Below are positions 53,741 to 63,217 of a stretch of 64,000 bases of DNA, piece after piece. Numbering within the stretch: position 1 is the stretch's first letter; every line of letters starts with the position of its first letter. Under the pieces are notes generated by a model. That model saw only the letters and a list, made by a program, of their open reading frames with translations, made no database searches and was not told where the DNA came from. This stretch comes from NP936 sp002726085 (GTDB taxonomy: Bacteria; Acidobacteriota; Vicinamibacteria; Vicinamibacterales; UBA8438). The position numbers were made by a program, and so were the translations under genes. The stretch spans positions 1 through 64,000 of the forward strand of contig DASCQF010000151.1 in the NCBI GenBank assembly GCA_036012905.1, read 5' to 3'.

Positions 53741-53915
53741 GCGTCGAGTTGCAGCCTCGGAGTATAGCATGGCCTGTCGCCTGCGTGTCGACGTCCGCCA
53801 GGCTCAGCGCGACGCTGGGCTGGTGGGCGGAGTCGAAGGGCGGTTGCCTGGGGGAGCGGCTCCGTCGTACGATGTCCGTTCTGAAGCGCCTCGCGAGGCA
53901 GAGACCTTTGGAACC

Positions 53916-55016
53916 ATGCGTTCACGGCTCGAAACCACAGGATTGCTCGACATCGCCGACAAGCTCGACGCCGGGATCCGGCTCGACCTGGACGACGGCA
54001 CGCGTTTGTTCGCCTGTCCGGACCTGCTCGCCGTCGGCTGGCTGGCCAACCGCGAGCGAGAGAAGCGACACGCCGGTCAGACTTTTTTCAATCACAACAT
54101 CCGCATCGAGGCGACCAACGTGTGCGTGGCGAGCTGTTTGTTCTGCTCGTTCGCGCGGTTGCAGCCCGGAGACGACGGCGCCTACACCCTGAGCCTCGAA
54201 GAGGTGTGGGACAAGCTCCGCGCCAGGCAGCACCAGTCGATCACCGAAGTGCACGTCGTCAACGGACTCCACCCCGACCTGCCGTTCGACTACTACCTCG
54301 AGTTGCTGCGGGGCCTGAAACGGATTCGTCCCGATGTGCATCTCAAGTGTTTCACGGCAGTCGAGATCGCCTTCTTTGCCGATCTCTATGGTCGTACCGA
54401 TGAGCAGGTGCTCACCGAGCTGATGGCGGCCGGACTCGACTCGTTGCCGGGGGGCGGCGCCGAGGTATTCGCCGAACGGGTGCGCAGCAAGCTGTGTCAC
54501 GACAAGTGCGGCACCGAGCGGTATCTGGACATCCATCGGACGACGCACCGACTCGGCATGCGGTCGAACGTCACAATGCTCTACGGGCACATCGAGACCG
54601 CCGAGGAGCGGGTCGATCACATGCTGCGGGCTCGGGCGCTGCAGGACGAGACCGGCGGGTTCCAGGCGTTCATTCCCCTGGCATTCCACCCGGACAACAA
54701 TCAGATGCGCAAGCTGCCGGCACCGACCGCGGCCGACACCCTCCGCGTGCACGCGGTCGCTCGGCTGATGCTCGACAACGTGCCGCACATCAAGGCGTTC
54801 TGGGTCGCCACCGGGGTCGAGACGGCCCAGACGGCGTTGTGGTTCGGGGTGGACGATCTCGATGGTACGGTGCAGGAGGAGCAGATCTACCACATGGCCG
54901 GCGCGCGCACCCCGGCGGCGCTGACGACCGATGACATCAGCCGTCTGATCCGGGTTGCGGGCCGCGAGCCCGTGGAGCGCGACACACTCTACAACGTTGT
55001 TTCGATGTCGGCGTGA
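53916..55016 (+). CDS. mqnE: Aminofutalosine synthase (radical SAM)
   Basis: This radical-SAM enzyme of the futalosine menaquinone pathway has 366 residues. The cluster motif is in EATNVCVASCLFCSF (CxxxCxxC). NHNIRIEATN, EVHVVNGLHPDLPFDYY, GLDSLPGGGAEVF and ALWFGVDDLDGTVQEE are typical of MqnE. The ATG at 53916 begins the family N-terminus; the in-frame DNA upstream is riboswitch complement and not coding. It diverges from the btu operon. Confidence 0.92.
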   Translation: MRSRLETTGLLDIADKLDAGIRLDLDDGTRLFACPDLLAVGWLANREREKRHAGQTFFNHNIRIEATNVCVASCLFCSFARLQPGDDGAYTLSLEEVWDKLRARQHQSITEVHVVNGLHPDLPFDYYLELLRGLKRIRPDVHLKCFTAVEIAFFADLYGRTDEQVLTELMAAGLDSLPGGGAEVFAERVRSKLCHDKCGTERYLDIHRTTHRLGMRSNVTMLYGHIETAEERVDHMLRARALQDETGGFQAFIPLAFHPDNNQMRKLPAPTAADTLRVHAVARLMLDNVPHIKAFWVATGVETAQTALWFGVDDLDGTVQEEQIYHMAGARTPAALTTDDISRLIRVAGREPVERDTLYNVVSMSA

Positions 55017-55141
55017 GCCGGCGCTCGACCGGGTGTCATCCTATCCGGTAGAATTCAGCCGCCGCGTGTCCCTGCCGACCGGACAAAGGTCATCCCGCAG
55101 CATTCGAGTCCCTCAACCCTATTCGAGAAAGAGAGTTTCCC

Positions 55142-55741
55142 ATGGCGCACGAACTTCCCGCGTTGCCTTACGGCTTTGACGCCCTGGCCCCGCACATCGA
55201 CGAGCAGACGATGCGCATCCATCATGGCAAGCACCACGCGGCTTACGTGGCCAAGCTGAACGGTGCGCTCGAGGCGCATGCTGGCCTGCAGAGCAAGAGC
55301 GTCGAGGAGCTCGTGGGCGACCTCGATGCGCTGCCGGAAGGGATTCGCACCGCCGTCCGCAACAACGGCGGTGGCCACGCGAACCACACCCTGTTCTGGC
55401 AGGTCATGGCGCCGGGTGCCGGCGGCGCGCCGACCGGTCAGATCGCCGACGCGATCAACGGCGCCTTCGGGAGCTTCGACAGCTTCAAGGAGCAGTTCGC
55501 GGCCGCGGCGGTTGGGCGTTTTGGCAGCGGTTGGGCGTGGCTTGTCGCCGACGGCGGTTCCGTGTCGATCGAGTCGTCGCCCAACCAGGATTGTCCGGCG
55601 ATGAGCGGCAAGACCGCGGTGCTCGGGCTCGATGTCTGGGAGCACGCCTACTACCTGAACTACCAGAACCGTCGACCCGATTACATCGCCGCCTGGTGGA
55701 ATGTCGTGAACTGGCCGGAAGTGAACCGTCGTCTCGGTTAA
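55142..55741 (+). CDS. sodA: Superoxide dismutase (Mn/Fe type)
   Basis: The 199-residue enzyme removes superoxide. Metal ligands are His in MRIHHGKHH, His in GGGHANHTLFW, and Asp and His in LGLDVWEHAYY. The Gly-rich NNGGGHANH and the SPNQDCPAM region favour manganese or dual-metal use over strict iron use. No signal peptide, so it is cytoplasmic. AGAAAGAGAG precedes the ATG. Confidence 0.95.
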   Translation: MAHELPALPYGFDALAPHIDEQTMRIHHGKHHAAYVAKLNGALEAHAGLQSKSVEELVGDLDALPEGIRTAVRNNGGGHANHTLFWQVMAPGAGGAPTGQIADAINGAFGSFDSFKEQFAAAAVGRFGSGWAWLVADGGSVSIESSPNQDCPAMSGKTAVLGLDVWEHAYYLNYQNRRPDYIAAWWNVVNWPEVNRRLG

Positions 55742-55800
55742 TCCGTTGGTGGAGGGAAGACTCGATGGATGGAGGTCGGGCTGCGCCGTCCGCACCCGGC

Positions 55801-55842
55801 CTCTCCTTCTCCCGCCTCCTGACTCCTGTGTCCTGACTCCTG
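55801..55842 (-). repeat. Dispersed purine-tract element, partial copy
   Basis: CTCCTGACTCCTGTGTCCTG and flanks are the complement of the GTCAGGAG units. No clear hairpin is attached. It lies between the dismutase and the next gene, opposite to transcription. Confidence 0.55.
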
Positions 55843-55867
55843 ATGCGCGCGCACAGCGCGCGACCCC

Positions 55868-56674
55868 ATGACCCTGTCTTTCGTACTCTTCCTGTTTCTT
55901 GCCCATCTCGGTATCGGCATCGTCTTCACGCTGCTGCTGGTCAACCGCGAAGCCGGCGTGAAGTTCTTTCGATTCAATGCCGGCCTGGCCGGTACGTTGC
56001 TCCTCGTGGCGCTCGCGTTCCGGCCCGACGAGGTCGTCCTCTCGTCTGACGCGCAGGGTCTCGCGTTTCTCGCCGTCATCGTGGCCGCGGCCGCCAGCCT
56101 GCTCTACTGGGCCACCATCGGTCGAGTGGTCTACGTGCTGCGGACAATCTTGCTGTCGACAGCGGTCGCCGCCGGTGGCATCGCGCTCGTAGCCCAGGCC
56201 CTGGCCATCTCCGCCGGTGCCTCGACCCTGGCGGCCGCGCTGACGGTCGCGAGCTTCGCAACCTCGACCGCGCTGCTTGGCGGCAGCTGCACCGCGATGA
56301 GCCTGGGGCACTGGTATCTCGTGCTGCCCAAGATGCCGGTTGCCCACCTGAAATCGGTGGTGAAGTTCCACATCGGGACGACCGCCGCGCGCATTCTGGT
56401 GGTGTCGGTCGCCGTGTGGTGGGCGATCGTGGTCGCGGAGCTGCCGGAACCAGGTTTCGACCGCTACATCTTCTCGATCGATGGGGTGTTCTTCTGGCAG
56501 CGCATCCTGTTCGGTCTGTTGGGTCCGGCCGTCCTGGCCTATATGACTTGGGAAACCGCCAAGATTCAGGCCACCCAGTCGGCCACCGGCATTCTCTACG
56601 TTGACTTCTTCACGGTCATGGTCGGCGAGGTGCTGGCGAAGTATCTGCTCCTGGCCACGACGGTGCCCGTGTAG
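55868..56674 (+). CDS. Multi-spanning membrane protein of unknown function
   Basis: 268 residues with about eight hydrophobic helices. Two His-containing segments, TAMSLGHWYLVLPK and VKFHIGTTAAR, and a conserved-looking LLGGSCTAMS stand out; the histidines could bind heme or metal. I recognise no named family. The gene follows superoxide dismutase and may serve respiration or redox balance, but this rests on position only. Confidence 0.7.
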   Translation: MTLSFVLFLFLAHLGIGIVFTLLLVNREAGVKFFRFNAGLAGTLLLVALAFRPDEVVLSSDAQGLAFLAVIVAAAASLLYWATIGRVVYVLRTILLSTAVAAGGIALVAQALAISAGASTLAAALTVASFATSTALLGGSCTAMSLGHWYLVLPKMPVAHLKSVVKFHIGTTAARILVVSVAVWWAIVVAELPEPGFDRYIFSIDGVFFWQRILFGLLGPAVLAYMTWETAKIQATQSATGILYVDFFTVMVGEVLAKYLLLATTVPV

Positions 56675-56679
56675 GCTCG

Positions 56680-56745
56680 AGAAGTCAGAAGTGAGAAGTC
56701 AGAAGAAAGACACAGCAGCAGGAGAAGCCTGACGGCTGCGCCGGC
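56680..56745 (+). repeat. Dispersed purine-tract plus hairpin element, copy 5
   Basis: GAAGTCAGAAGTGAGAAGTC-type units, then CAGGAGAAGCC-TGAC-GGCTGCG. The hairpin arm has one change (GGCTGC for GGCTTC). It follows the membrane protein gene in the sense direction. Confidence 0.65.
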
Positions 56746-56826
56746 ATCTGTTCAACGGTAGCCAAGCCCTTCACGGCGACCGTGTGTCAGAGTAGCAAGG
56801 CCCTTTAGGGCCGCCAGTGTCATCGC

Positions 56827-57291
56827 ATGGAAGTCACCGTCCGTTGTCATCAGTGTGGGAGCGCGCTGCCGGTCACACCGGCCGAGGAATCGGCGCAGAT
56901 CGACTGCGGCAGTTGTCGGCAGGCGTTCATGCTGACTTTCTCGGAGGCTGTCCGAGCCGACCGCCAAGTCGACCGCTGTCCGGTGTGCGAGGGCGGTGAT
57001 TTCTACAGGCGAAAGGACTTCGACCCCAAGCTCGGGGTGACCGTCGTCGTCATCGGCGCGCTGATCAGCGCCGGGTTCTACTACTTCGGTCTGGACCTTA
57101 TCGCCTACGGCGTTCTCGCCGCCGCCACGCTAGTCGACTTCTTCATTTACGGCCGTCTCAGCGACCTGACCGTGTGCTACCGCTGTCATGCGGAGTTCCG
57201 CGGCGGCTACCAGCAGACGGCCGGCGCTTTCGACCTACACACCGCCGACCTGCTCGAACCCGAGTACGAGCGCAAGGTCGGCAAACGTTAG
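56827..57291 (+). CDS. Zinc-ribbon membrane protein
   Basis: Four CxxC pairs occur at C7/C10, C27/C30, C51/C54 and C117/C120, enough for two zinc ribbons. Two membrane helices lie between the third and fourth pairs (about 70-88 and 92-108), so all pairs would face the same side. 154 residues, no named family recognised. Possibly a regulatory or assembly factor. Confidence 0.72.
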   Translation: MEVTVRCHQCGSALPVTPAEESAQIDCGSCRQAFMLTFSEAVRADRQVDRCPVCEGGDFYRRKDFDPKLGVTVVVIGALISAGFYYFGLDLIAYGVLAAATLVDFFIYGRLSDLTVCYRCHAEFRGGYQQTAGAFDLHTADLLEPEYERKVGKR

Positions 57292-57488
57292 TGCACTAGC
57301 GCTCCGTTCTTGCCACCTGATGGAGCGGATTTGTTCCCATCGCGTCGCCTTCCGATTGGGGATTTTCCCCGCCGTCACGGGCGGTTGTCCGTCGTCGCCG
57401 CCGGGGGCGCCCGGCTAGGCGCACCACCCGTCGGTGGCTGGCCTAGCGGCGCGGAACGGAGCATGCATTGCCTATATTGGAGGACCGC

Positions 57489-57908
57489 ATGTTCAAGCAC
57501 ATCCTGCTTCCAACCGACCTGAGCGAACGTGCCGAACGCGCCGTCGATGTTGCCATCGACCTGGCGAAACAGGCCGGCGGTACCGTCACGCTGCTCCACG
57601 TCATCCAGACGATTCAGGGGGTCGAGTTCGACGAGATGCAGTCGTTCTACGCCGAGCTGGAGAGTCGTGTGCGTAAGCGGCTTGCCGCGCTGGTTGCCCG
57701 GCACACCGATGCCAATGTAGAAGTGCGGATGGAAGTGGCCTACGGCGTACCGGCGGCTGAGGTCTTGCGGCTCAGTGAGGAACGGGGAATCGACCTGGTG
57801 GTGCTCGCGTCGCACGCGGTCAGTCGGGACGATCCCGCGGCGGGCTGGGGAACGCTCAGCTACAAGGTCGGTCTGCTGGTGGCCTGCCCGGTGCTGCTGG
57901 TGAAGTGA
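57489..57908 (+). CDS. Universal stress protein (UspA family)
   Basis: The single Usp domain of 139 residues begins MFKHILLPTDLSERAERAV. The ATP-type GxxG(9)GS motif is not obvious (HAVSRDDPAAGWGTLSYKV), so nucleotide binding is uncertain. GGAGG six bases before the ATG at 57489 fixes the start. The 3' end overlaps the convergent acyltransferase gene by 53 bases. Confidence 0.85.
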   Translation: MFKHILLPTDLSERAERAVDVAIDLAKQAGGTVTLLHVIQTIQGVEFDEMQSFYAELESRVRKRLAALVARHTDANVEVRMEVAYGVPAAEVLRLSEERGIDLVVLASHAVSRDDPAAGWGTLSYKVGLLVACPVLLVK

Positions 57909-58638
57909 GGCGGGCGACGGGGATGCCCACGTAGACGGCGCCGCCGTCCAGTCGGCTATGCTTCGGCACGAGGCTGAGCGCGCCGATCTGACAGTCTGGG
58001 CCCGCCTCGACGTCGATGTTGACCACCGTGCCAAGACCGATTGTCACGCGATCGCCTAGCCGCACCGGGGCGGTCTTGACCAGACCGCCCTCGACCGTGT
58101 GGCCGGAGACGTGCACGTCGGAGCCAATCACGACATCGTCTTCGAAGATGAGCTGGCTGTGGTCGCTGACCGCCAGGCTGTTGACATAGACCCGACGCCC
58201 GAGCCGTGCGCCGTTGAGTCGCAGATACGCGGTCCACAGCGGAGAGCCGCGAAACAGCGTACCGGCGAAGAACCGCACGATGTGGATGGCAACCATGTAG
58301 CGAACCCAGTCGAGCAACGGCCAGTCGAGATCGGCAATCCGCATGTCGGCGCGCGGTGGCGTTCGCCAGCCGGTGAGTTTCGTCGCCAGGGGTGACAGAC
58401 CCATCAGGAAGAGAGCGAACAGCACATACGACGGCGCGACCATGAGGCTGAAGACGAGAAGCCGCGTGGCCGGACCGGGGCCCTGCCAACCGATGAGTCT
58501 GGACCAGAGCAGCATGACCGGGAGCACCGCCAGACCGCAGACCGCGCCCTGGACGGCGCAGATGGTGACGACGGTCCAGGCGACACGCCAGGCACCGGTT
58601 AACCGCCCCGCGCGGCCCGCAATGGAGTCTGTTGTCAT
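57856..58638 (-). CDS. Membrane-linked left-handed beta-helix acyltransferase-like protein
   Basis: The first 95 residues contain two or three hydrophobic helices. The rest has hexapeptide repeats: ARLGRRVYVN, IFEDDVVIGSDVHVSG, VRLGDRVTIGLGTVVNIDV, CQIGALSLV and a final YVGIPVARL. This pattern builds the prism fold of acetyltransferases for sugars or lipids. A catalytic His (SDHSQ or SGHTV) is present. Acceptor unknown. Confidence 0.75.
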   Translation of the reverse strand: MTTDSIAGRAGRLTGAWRVAWTVVTICAVQGAVCGLAVLPVMLLWSRLIGWQGPGPATRLLVFSLMVAPSYVLFALFLMGLSPLATKLTGWRTPPRADMRIADLDWPLLDWVRYMVAIHIVRFFAGTLFRGSPLWTAYLRLNGARLGRRVYVNSLAVSDHSQLIFEDDVVIGSDVHVSGHTVEGGLVKTAPVRLGDRVTIGLGTVVNIDVEAGPDCQIGALSLVPKHSRLDGGAVYVGIPVARLTSPAAPGRPPADRPCS

Positions 58639-58698
58639 GTCCGAGGGCGGGTGTTCTGCTGGCCCGGTGTTGCACGTCCTGCGTCAGGATCGGTGGCG

Positions 58699-59478
58699 AT
58701 GAGCGTGGAGTCAAGGGGCGATTACGACGACCGCCTGCAGATTCGTGGCGATGGAACACCGCTGGTGTTGGTTCCGGGACTCGACGGCACCGGGCGGCTG
58801 TTTCATCGTCAAACCGGGTTGTTGGCCCGTTCGCATCGCGTGGCGACCTACGCGCTCAGGGACACGGCGCCGACCATGGAGTCGCTCGTCGAGGATCTGT
58901 TGAAGGTGGTCACCACCGCGGCGGGAACGTCCGAGCGCGCAATCGTCATCGGGGAGTCGTTCGGCGGCGCGTTGGCGCTGACCTTCGCTCTCGCCCACCC
59001 GGAGCGCGTGCGGGCGCTCGTCATCATCAACTCGTTCTCGCACTTCACACCGCAGTTCCGGCTGCGACTGGCGATTCACGGCCTGCGGATGGTGCCCTGG
59101 GGTGCGATGCCGCTGGCGAGACGGATGACGGCGTTTCGCCTCCACTCGAAGCACACCCACCGGCGCGACGTCCGGAAGTTCATTACGGCGACGCGCTCGG
59201 CTACCAAGGATGGGTATCTCGGCCGTCTCCGGCTGCTCACGCGCTACGACGTCCGCCACCGTCTGGGCGAGGTGGTGTCGCCGACTCTCTTCGTGGCCGC
59301 CGAGCTCGACCATCTGGTGCCGTCGCTCGAGCAGGCACGCTACATGGTGGCTCGTGTGCCCGGGTCGACGCTGAAGATCCTGGAAGGACACGGCCACATT
59401 TGTCTAATCGCGCCAGACCTGGACCTATCCGACATCTTGCACCAGTGGCAATCCCGCCGCCTGAAGCCTGAAGCCTGA
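58699..59478 (+). CDS. Alpha/beta hydrolase
   Basis: 259 residues of the alpha/beta-hydrolase fold. Nucleophile elbow GESFGG (Ser), the Asp of AAELDHLVP and the His of GHGHICLI form the triad; LVLVPGLDGTGRLF holds the oxyanion region. I chose the ATG at 58699. The last residues (RRLKPEA) come from a short GAAGCCT repeat. Substrate unknown. Confidence 0.85.
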   Translation: MSVESRGDYDDRLQIRGDGTPLVLVPGLDGTGRLFHRQTGLLARSHRVATYALRDTAPTMESLVEDLLKVVTTAAGTSERAIVIGESFGGALALTFALAHPERVRALVIINSFSHFTPQFRLRLAIHGLRMVPWGAMPLARRMTAFRLHSKHTHRRDVRKFITATRSATKDGYLGRLRLLTRYDVRHRLGEVVSPTLFVAAELDHLVPSLEQARYMVARVPGSTLKILEGHGHICLIAPDLDLSDILHQWQSRRLKPEA

Positions 59479-59509
59479 AGCCGGCAGGCTGACGCCGCTC
59501 GACAGCCTG

Positions 59510-60733
59510 TCAAAACAGCTTCACCTCGACCGTCTCACCCTCCTCGACGACGTCGGTCTGAGCCGGAATCTCGATGTAGCCGTCGGCCTGCGACATGCTC
59601 GTGATGTCGCCCGATGCCTTGAAGGCGGGCACGGCGAGCCCGTCGACGACGCGGACCGTGTAGAACTGGTGTCGATCGGTGGTGGAGACGAACCGCTGCG
59701 AGGCAGGCACCGACACGGTGCGGAACCGATAGACAGGCAGACGGGCCAGTCGTCGTAGCACCGGCACAAGCAGGATGTAGGCGTTCGACAGACAGGAGGT
59801 GGGGTAGCCCGGCATCCCGAGCACCGGGATCGAGCCGATGGTGCCGAACGCGGTCGGTCTGCCCGGCTTGACCGCGATGCCGTGAAACAGAATTTCCCCC
59901 TTGCGTTGCATCACGTCGAGCGTCAGGTCACGCTCGCCCACCGAGCTGCCGCCCGAGAAGACCAGGATGTCGTGCTCGAGACAGGCGTCCACCGCGGCAC
60001 TCAGCTCGTCGAGATTGTCGCCCGTCGTGGGGAACGGAACCGGCACGCCCCCGTGCTCCCTGACGACCGAGCCGAGGGTGAAGCGGTTGATGTCGTAGAT
60101 TTGCCCGGGACCGAGCGGCTGCCCCGGGGCGATAATCTCGTTACCGGTCGAGATGAGGGCCACGCTCGGGCGGACGTAGACGTCGATCTCGGCAATTCCC
60201 AGCGCGGCAATCGAGCCCACCCGGCTCGGTGTCAGCAGATCGCCCGGTCGCAGTAGCTCGGTCCCGTCGGTGATGTCGGCACCACGGCGCCCGACGTGCT
60301 GGCGCGGGTGCACCTGGGTGAAAATGGCGACCTCGTCGCCGTCACGGCGGTCTGTCTCCTCGACCATCACGACGGCGTCGGCGCCCGCCGGCATCGGGGC
60401 GCCGGTGGCAATCTGCGTGCACTGACCCGGCTCGAGCGTTTTCGACGGGAGACCACCGGTGTGCACCGTCTCGACGCACTCGAGGCATCGCGGGTTCGTC
60501 CGGCTGGCACCGAACGTGGTGTCGGCGACCACGGCATAGCCGTCCATCGCCGCCCGGTTGAAGGGTGGGACGTCCTGGTCGGCCACCACGGCGGTGGCGA
60601 GCACGCGGCCCACGCTCTCGTCGAGGTCGATCCGTTCCGTGCGATCGAGCGGTACCGCCGCCGCCGTGGCCAGCGTCAAGGCCTCTTCGAGCGGGATCGT
60701 CTTCGTGATGGGCCGCATCTTCGTGCCGGTCAT
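59510..60733 (-). CDS. moeA: Molybdopterin molybdotransferase
   Basis: MoeA inserts molybdate into adenylated molybdopterin. The 407-residue protein has DQDVPPFNRAAMDGYAV, TGAPMPAGADAVVMVEE, STGNEI, FSGGSSVGERDLT and MPGYPTSCL, all family motifs. The ATG at 60733 is chosen; the longer frame upstream lies in the preceding gene. It follows the mog/moaB-like gene by 20 bases, so the pair is an operon for the molybdenum cofactor. Confidence 0.93.
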   Translation of the reverse strand: MTGTKMRPITKTIPLEEALTLATAAAVPLDRTERIDLDESVGRVLATAVVADQDVPPFNRAAMDGYAVVADTTFGASRTNPRCLECVETVHTGGLPSKTLEPGQCTQIATGAPMPAGADAVVMVEETDRRDGDEVAIFTQVHPRQHVGRRGADITDGTELLRPGDLLTPSRVGSIAALGIAEIDVYVRPSVALISTGNEIIAPGQPLGPGQIYDINRFTLGSVVREHGGVPVPFPTTGDNLDELSAAVDACLEHDILVFSGGSSVGERDLTLDVMQRKGEILFHGIAVKPGRPTAFGTIGSIPVLGMPGYPTSCLSNAYILLVPVLRRLARLPVYRFRTVSVPASQRFVSTTDRHQFYTVRVVDGLAVPAFKASGDITSMSQADGYIEIPAQTDVVEEGETVEVKLF

Positions 60734-60753
60734 CGTGTTGTGCCCGCCCCGCT

Positions 60754-61257
60754 TTACCGCGTCACTTCCCGCACGAGATGTCCCAGTTCCGGGAGCACCA
60801 GCTTGGTCATTCCCAGGCGGACAGCGTTCTGCGAGCCGGGGAGCGAGATCAGGATCGTGCCGCGCGCCGTGCCGGCGCACGCCCGTGACAGCATGGCGGC
60901 CGGGCCGATCTCCTCGAAGCTCAACGCCCGGAACAGTTCGCCAAACCCGTCAAGCCGCTTCTCGATCAGCTCGCTGACCACCTCATAGGTGCCGTCGCGC
61001 CGGCTGAGGCCGGTCCCGCCGGTCGTAATGACCGCCTGGACCTCCTCGGCATCGAGCTGCCGCTCGATCGCGGCGCGTAGCGTGACCGCTTCGTCGGGCA
61101 CGATCGCGTGTCCGACCACCTGGTGGCCGTCACCGGCGAGCACGTCACGGAGCAGCCGTCCTCCGGTGTCGTTCTTCTCGGTCCGGCTGTCACTGACCGT
61201 CAGGACGTAGCAGCGAACATGTTGCGGCGATGCGGCGCGATGTTCCTGGTGACTCAT
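60754..61257 (-). CDS. Molybdopterin adenylyltransferase family protein (MogA/MoaB)
   Basis: About 167 residues with VRCYVLTVSDSRTEKNDTGG, whose core TVSDSR begins the fold, VITTGGTGLSRRDGT, the substrate loop, and SLPGSQNAVRLGM near the end. It activates molybdopterin as the adenylate for MoeA. The ATG at 61257 is the family start. It diverges from the glycosidase gene. Confidence 0.92.
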   Translation of the reverse strand: MSHQEHRAASPQHVRCYVLTVSDSRTEKNDTGGRLLRDVLAGDGHQVVGHAIVPDEAVTLRAAIERQLDAEEVQAVITTGGTGLSRRDGTYEVVSELIEKRLDGFGELFRALSFEEIGPAAMLSRACAGTARGTILISLPGSQNAVRLGMTKLVLPELGHLVREVTR

Positions 61258-61357
61258 GTACGAAATGATAGCCGAACAGCCCCGAAGCCCGGTGCAAAGT
61301 GCAGGGTCCCGCTGCTTTTTCTCCTTGCGACGGGGAGTTTGGTCTACCATCCGGGAC

Positions 61358-63181
61358 GTGCGACCTTCACTCCGCGTCGGCGCTCTCGGGTGTGTCGTTG
61401 CCACCGCGATCCTCACGGCCACGGCCGCCCCGCAGCTCGATGCCCCGGCCGCGCGCTGGGTGGCATCGACACTCGAAGGGATGACGCTCGACCAGAAAAT
61501 CGGTCAGCTCATCATGCCCTCGTTCCGGTCGACCTATCTGAGCAGCGATAGCACCACCTACGACGAACTCGTGTCGCTGGTCCACGAGCAGCACGTCGGC
61601 GGGTTTCTGTTGTTCGCGGGCCGCGAGCCGGCGCCTGACGTGTTGCTAGGTGCCGGCTACGCCCGTGGCGTGCCCGGGCAGCCGCTGGCCGCCGCGTCGA
61701 TTACGAACCGGTTGCAGGCGATTGCCGCCCTGCCGCTGCTCAACGCCGCCGATTTTGAGACCGGTGTCGGGTTCCGTATCGGTGGTGCCACGACGTTTCC
61801 GCGGGCGATGGCGTTCGGGGCGGCGGACGACGAGGGGTTGGCGTTCGAGGCGGGGCGTATCACCGCGGTCGAGGCGCGTGCGCTCGGCATCCACGTGAAC
61901 TTTGCGCCAGTGGCCGACGTCAACAACAACCCGCGCAACCCGGTCATCAACACCCGGTCGTTCGGCGAGGATCCGGTCGTGGTGGCGCGGTTGGCGGCCG
62001 CCTATGTCCGGGGGCTGACCGCGGGCGGCATGGTCGCCACGGTGAAGCATTTTCCGGGACATGGCGACACCGACGTCGATTCGCACCTGGGCCTGCCGCT
62101 CATCGCGCACCCGCGCGAGCGACTCGATCGGGTCGAGCTGCCGCCATTTCGTGCTGGCATCGACGCCGGTGCCGGGGCGGTGATGACGTCGCATATCGTG
62201 CTGCCGGGACTGGAGCCGGACCCGGCGCGGCCAGCCACGTTCAGTCGGCAAATCGTCAGCGGCCTCTTGCGCGAGGAGCTGGGATTCGACGGACTCGTCT
62301 ACACCGATTCGATGCGAATGCGAGCAGTCACCGACCTGGCGGCGCCGGGTGACGCGGCGGTGGACGCGGTTGGCGCGGGGCACGACGTCGTGATTCATTC
62401 GCCCGACGACACGGCGGTGTTCAACGGCTTGAAGGCGGCCGTCGAGCAAGGCCGCATCACCGAGGCCAGAGTGGAGGCTTCGGTCCGGCGCCTCCTTGAA
62501 GCGAAGGCCCGGCTCGGGTTGCATCGCACCCGCGCAGTGAGCCTCGACACGTTGCCGCTCATCGTCGGTACACGCGCACACGAGGCCGTGGCGGCCGAGG
62601 TGAGCCGCCGCGGCATGACGCTGATCAAGGACGAGCGGGACGATGTGCCGTTACGGGCGCCGCGACGCGCGGCAATCCTGTACTTGTCGGTGCTCGACTA
62701 CCCGTCGGGCTGGGGGAACGGCGTGCCGAGTCGCACCTTCCTGTCTGAGCTGGAGCAGCGTTGGCCCAACGTGACGGCGGTCGAGGTGTCCGACCGCACG
62801 TCACCCGACGAGCTCGAGCTCTTGCGCGCGAGCATCGATCGCTATGATGCCGTCGTCGCCTCGGTGTTCGTGCGCACGGCGTCGTTCAGCGGGCGCATGG
62901 ACCTGGCCGAGGGACTGATCGAGCTGCTGCGGAGCGTCGCGCGACGTAGCGAGGCGCGCCGACAGCCGTTCGTCACGGTCTTCTTCGGGAATCCCTACGC
63001 CGCGACATTCTTACCCGAGTTGCCTGCGATGCTGCTGACCTACGATTTCTACGACCTGGCCGAGGCCAGCGCAGTCAGGGCGATCGCCGGTGAGGCCCCG
63101 ATTGGAGGCCGGTTACCGATTGCGCTGGGCGAGCAGTTCCCGGTGGGACATGGACTGGTCCGCACCAGCCCGGTACGCTGA
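61358..63181 (+). CDS. Secreted family-3 glycosidase, NagZ-like
   Basis: A signal segment (VGALGCVVATAILTATAAPQ) leads a GH3 domain. KHFPGHGDTDVDSHLGLP is the signature of NagZ-type beta-N-acetylglucosaminidases, including the His that acts as acid in this group, and the nucleophile Asp lies in VYTDSMRMRAV. A C-terminal domain of about 200 residues follows, which stand-alone NagZ lacks. The GTG at 61358 is chosen because the signal peptide begins there. A role in peptidoglycan or chitin turnover outside the cytoplasm is likely. Confidence 0.9.
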   Translation: MRPSLRVGALGCVVATAILTATAAPQLDAPAARWVASTLEGMTLDQKIGQLIMPSFRSTYLSSDSTTYDELVSLVHEQHVGGFLLFAGREPAPDVLLGAGYARGVPGQPLAAASITNRLQAIAALPLLNAADFETGVGFRIGGATTFPRAMAFGAADDEGLAFEAGRITAVEARALGIHVNFAPVADVNNNPRNPVINTRSFGEDPVVVARLAAAYVRGLTAGGMVATVKHFPGHGDTDVDSHLGLPLIAHPRERLDRVELPPFRAGIDAGAGAVMTSHIVLPGLEPDPARPATFSRQIVSGLLREELGFDGLVYTDSMRMRAVTDLAAPGDAAVDAVGAGHDVVIHSPDDTAVFNGLKAAVEQGRITEARVEASVRRLLEAKARLGLHRTRAVSLDTLPLIVGTRAHEAVAAEVSRRGMTLIKDERDDVPLRAPRRAAILYLSVLDYPSGWGNGVPSRTFLSELEQRWPNVTAVEVSDRTSPDELELLRASIDRYDAVVASVFVRTASFSGRMDLAEGLIELLRSVARRSEARRQPFVTVFFGNPYAATFLPELPAMLLTYDFYDLAEASAVRAIAGEAPIGGRLPIALGEQFPVGHGLVRTSPVR

Positions 63182-63217
63182 ATCGGGCACGATCGGCACG
63201 AGGAAGGAAGGACGCGG

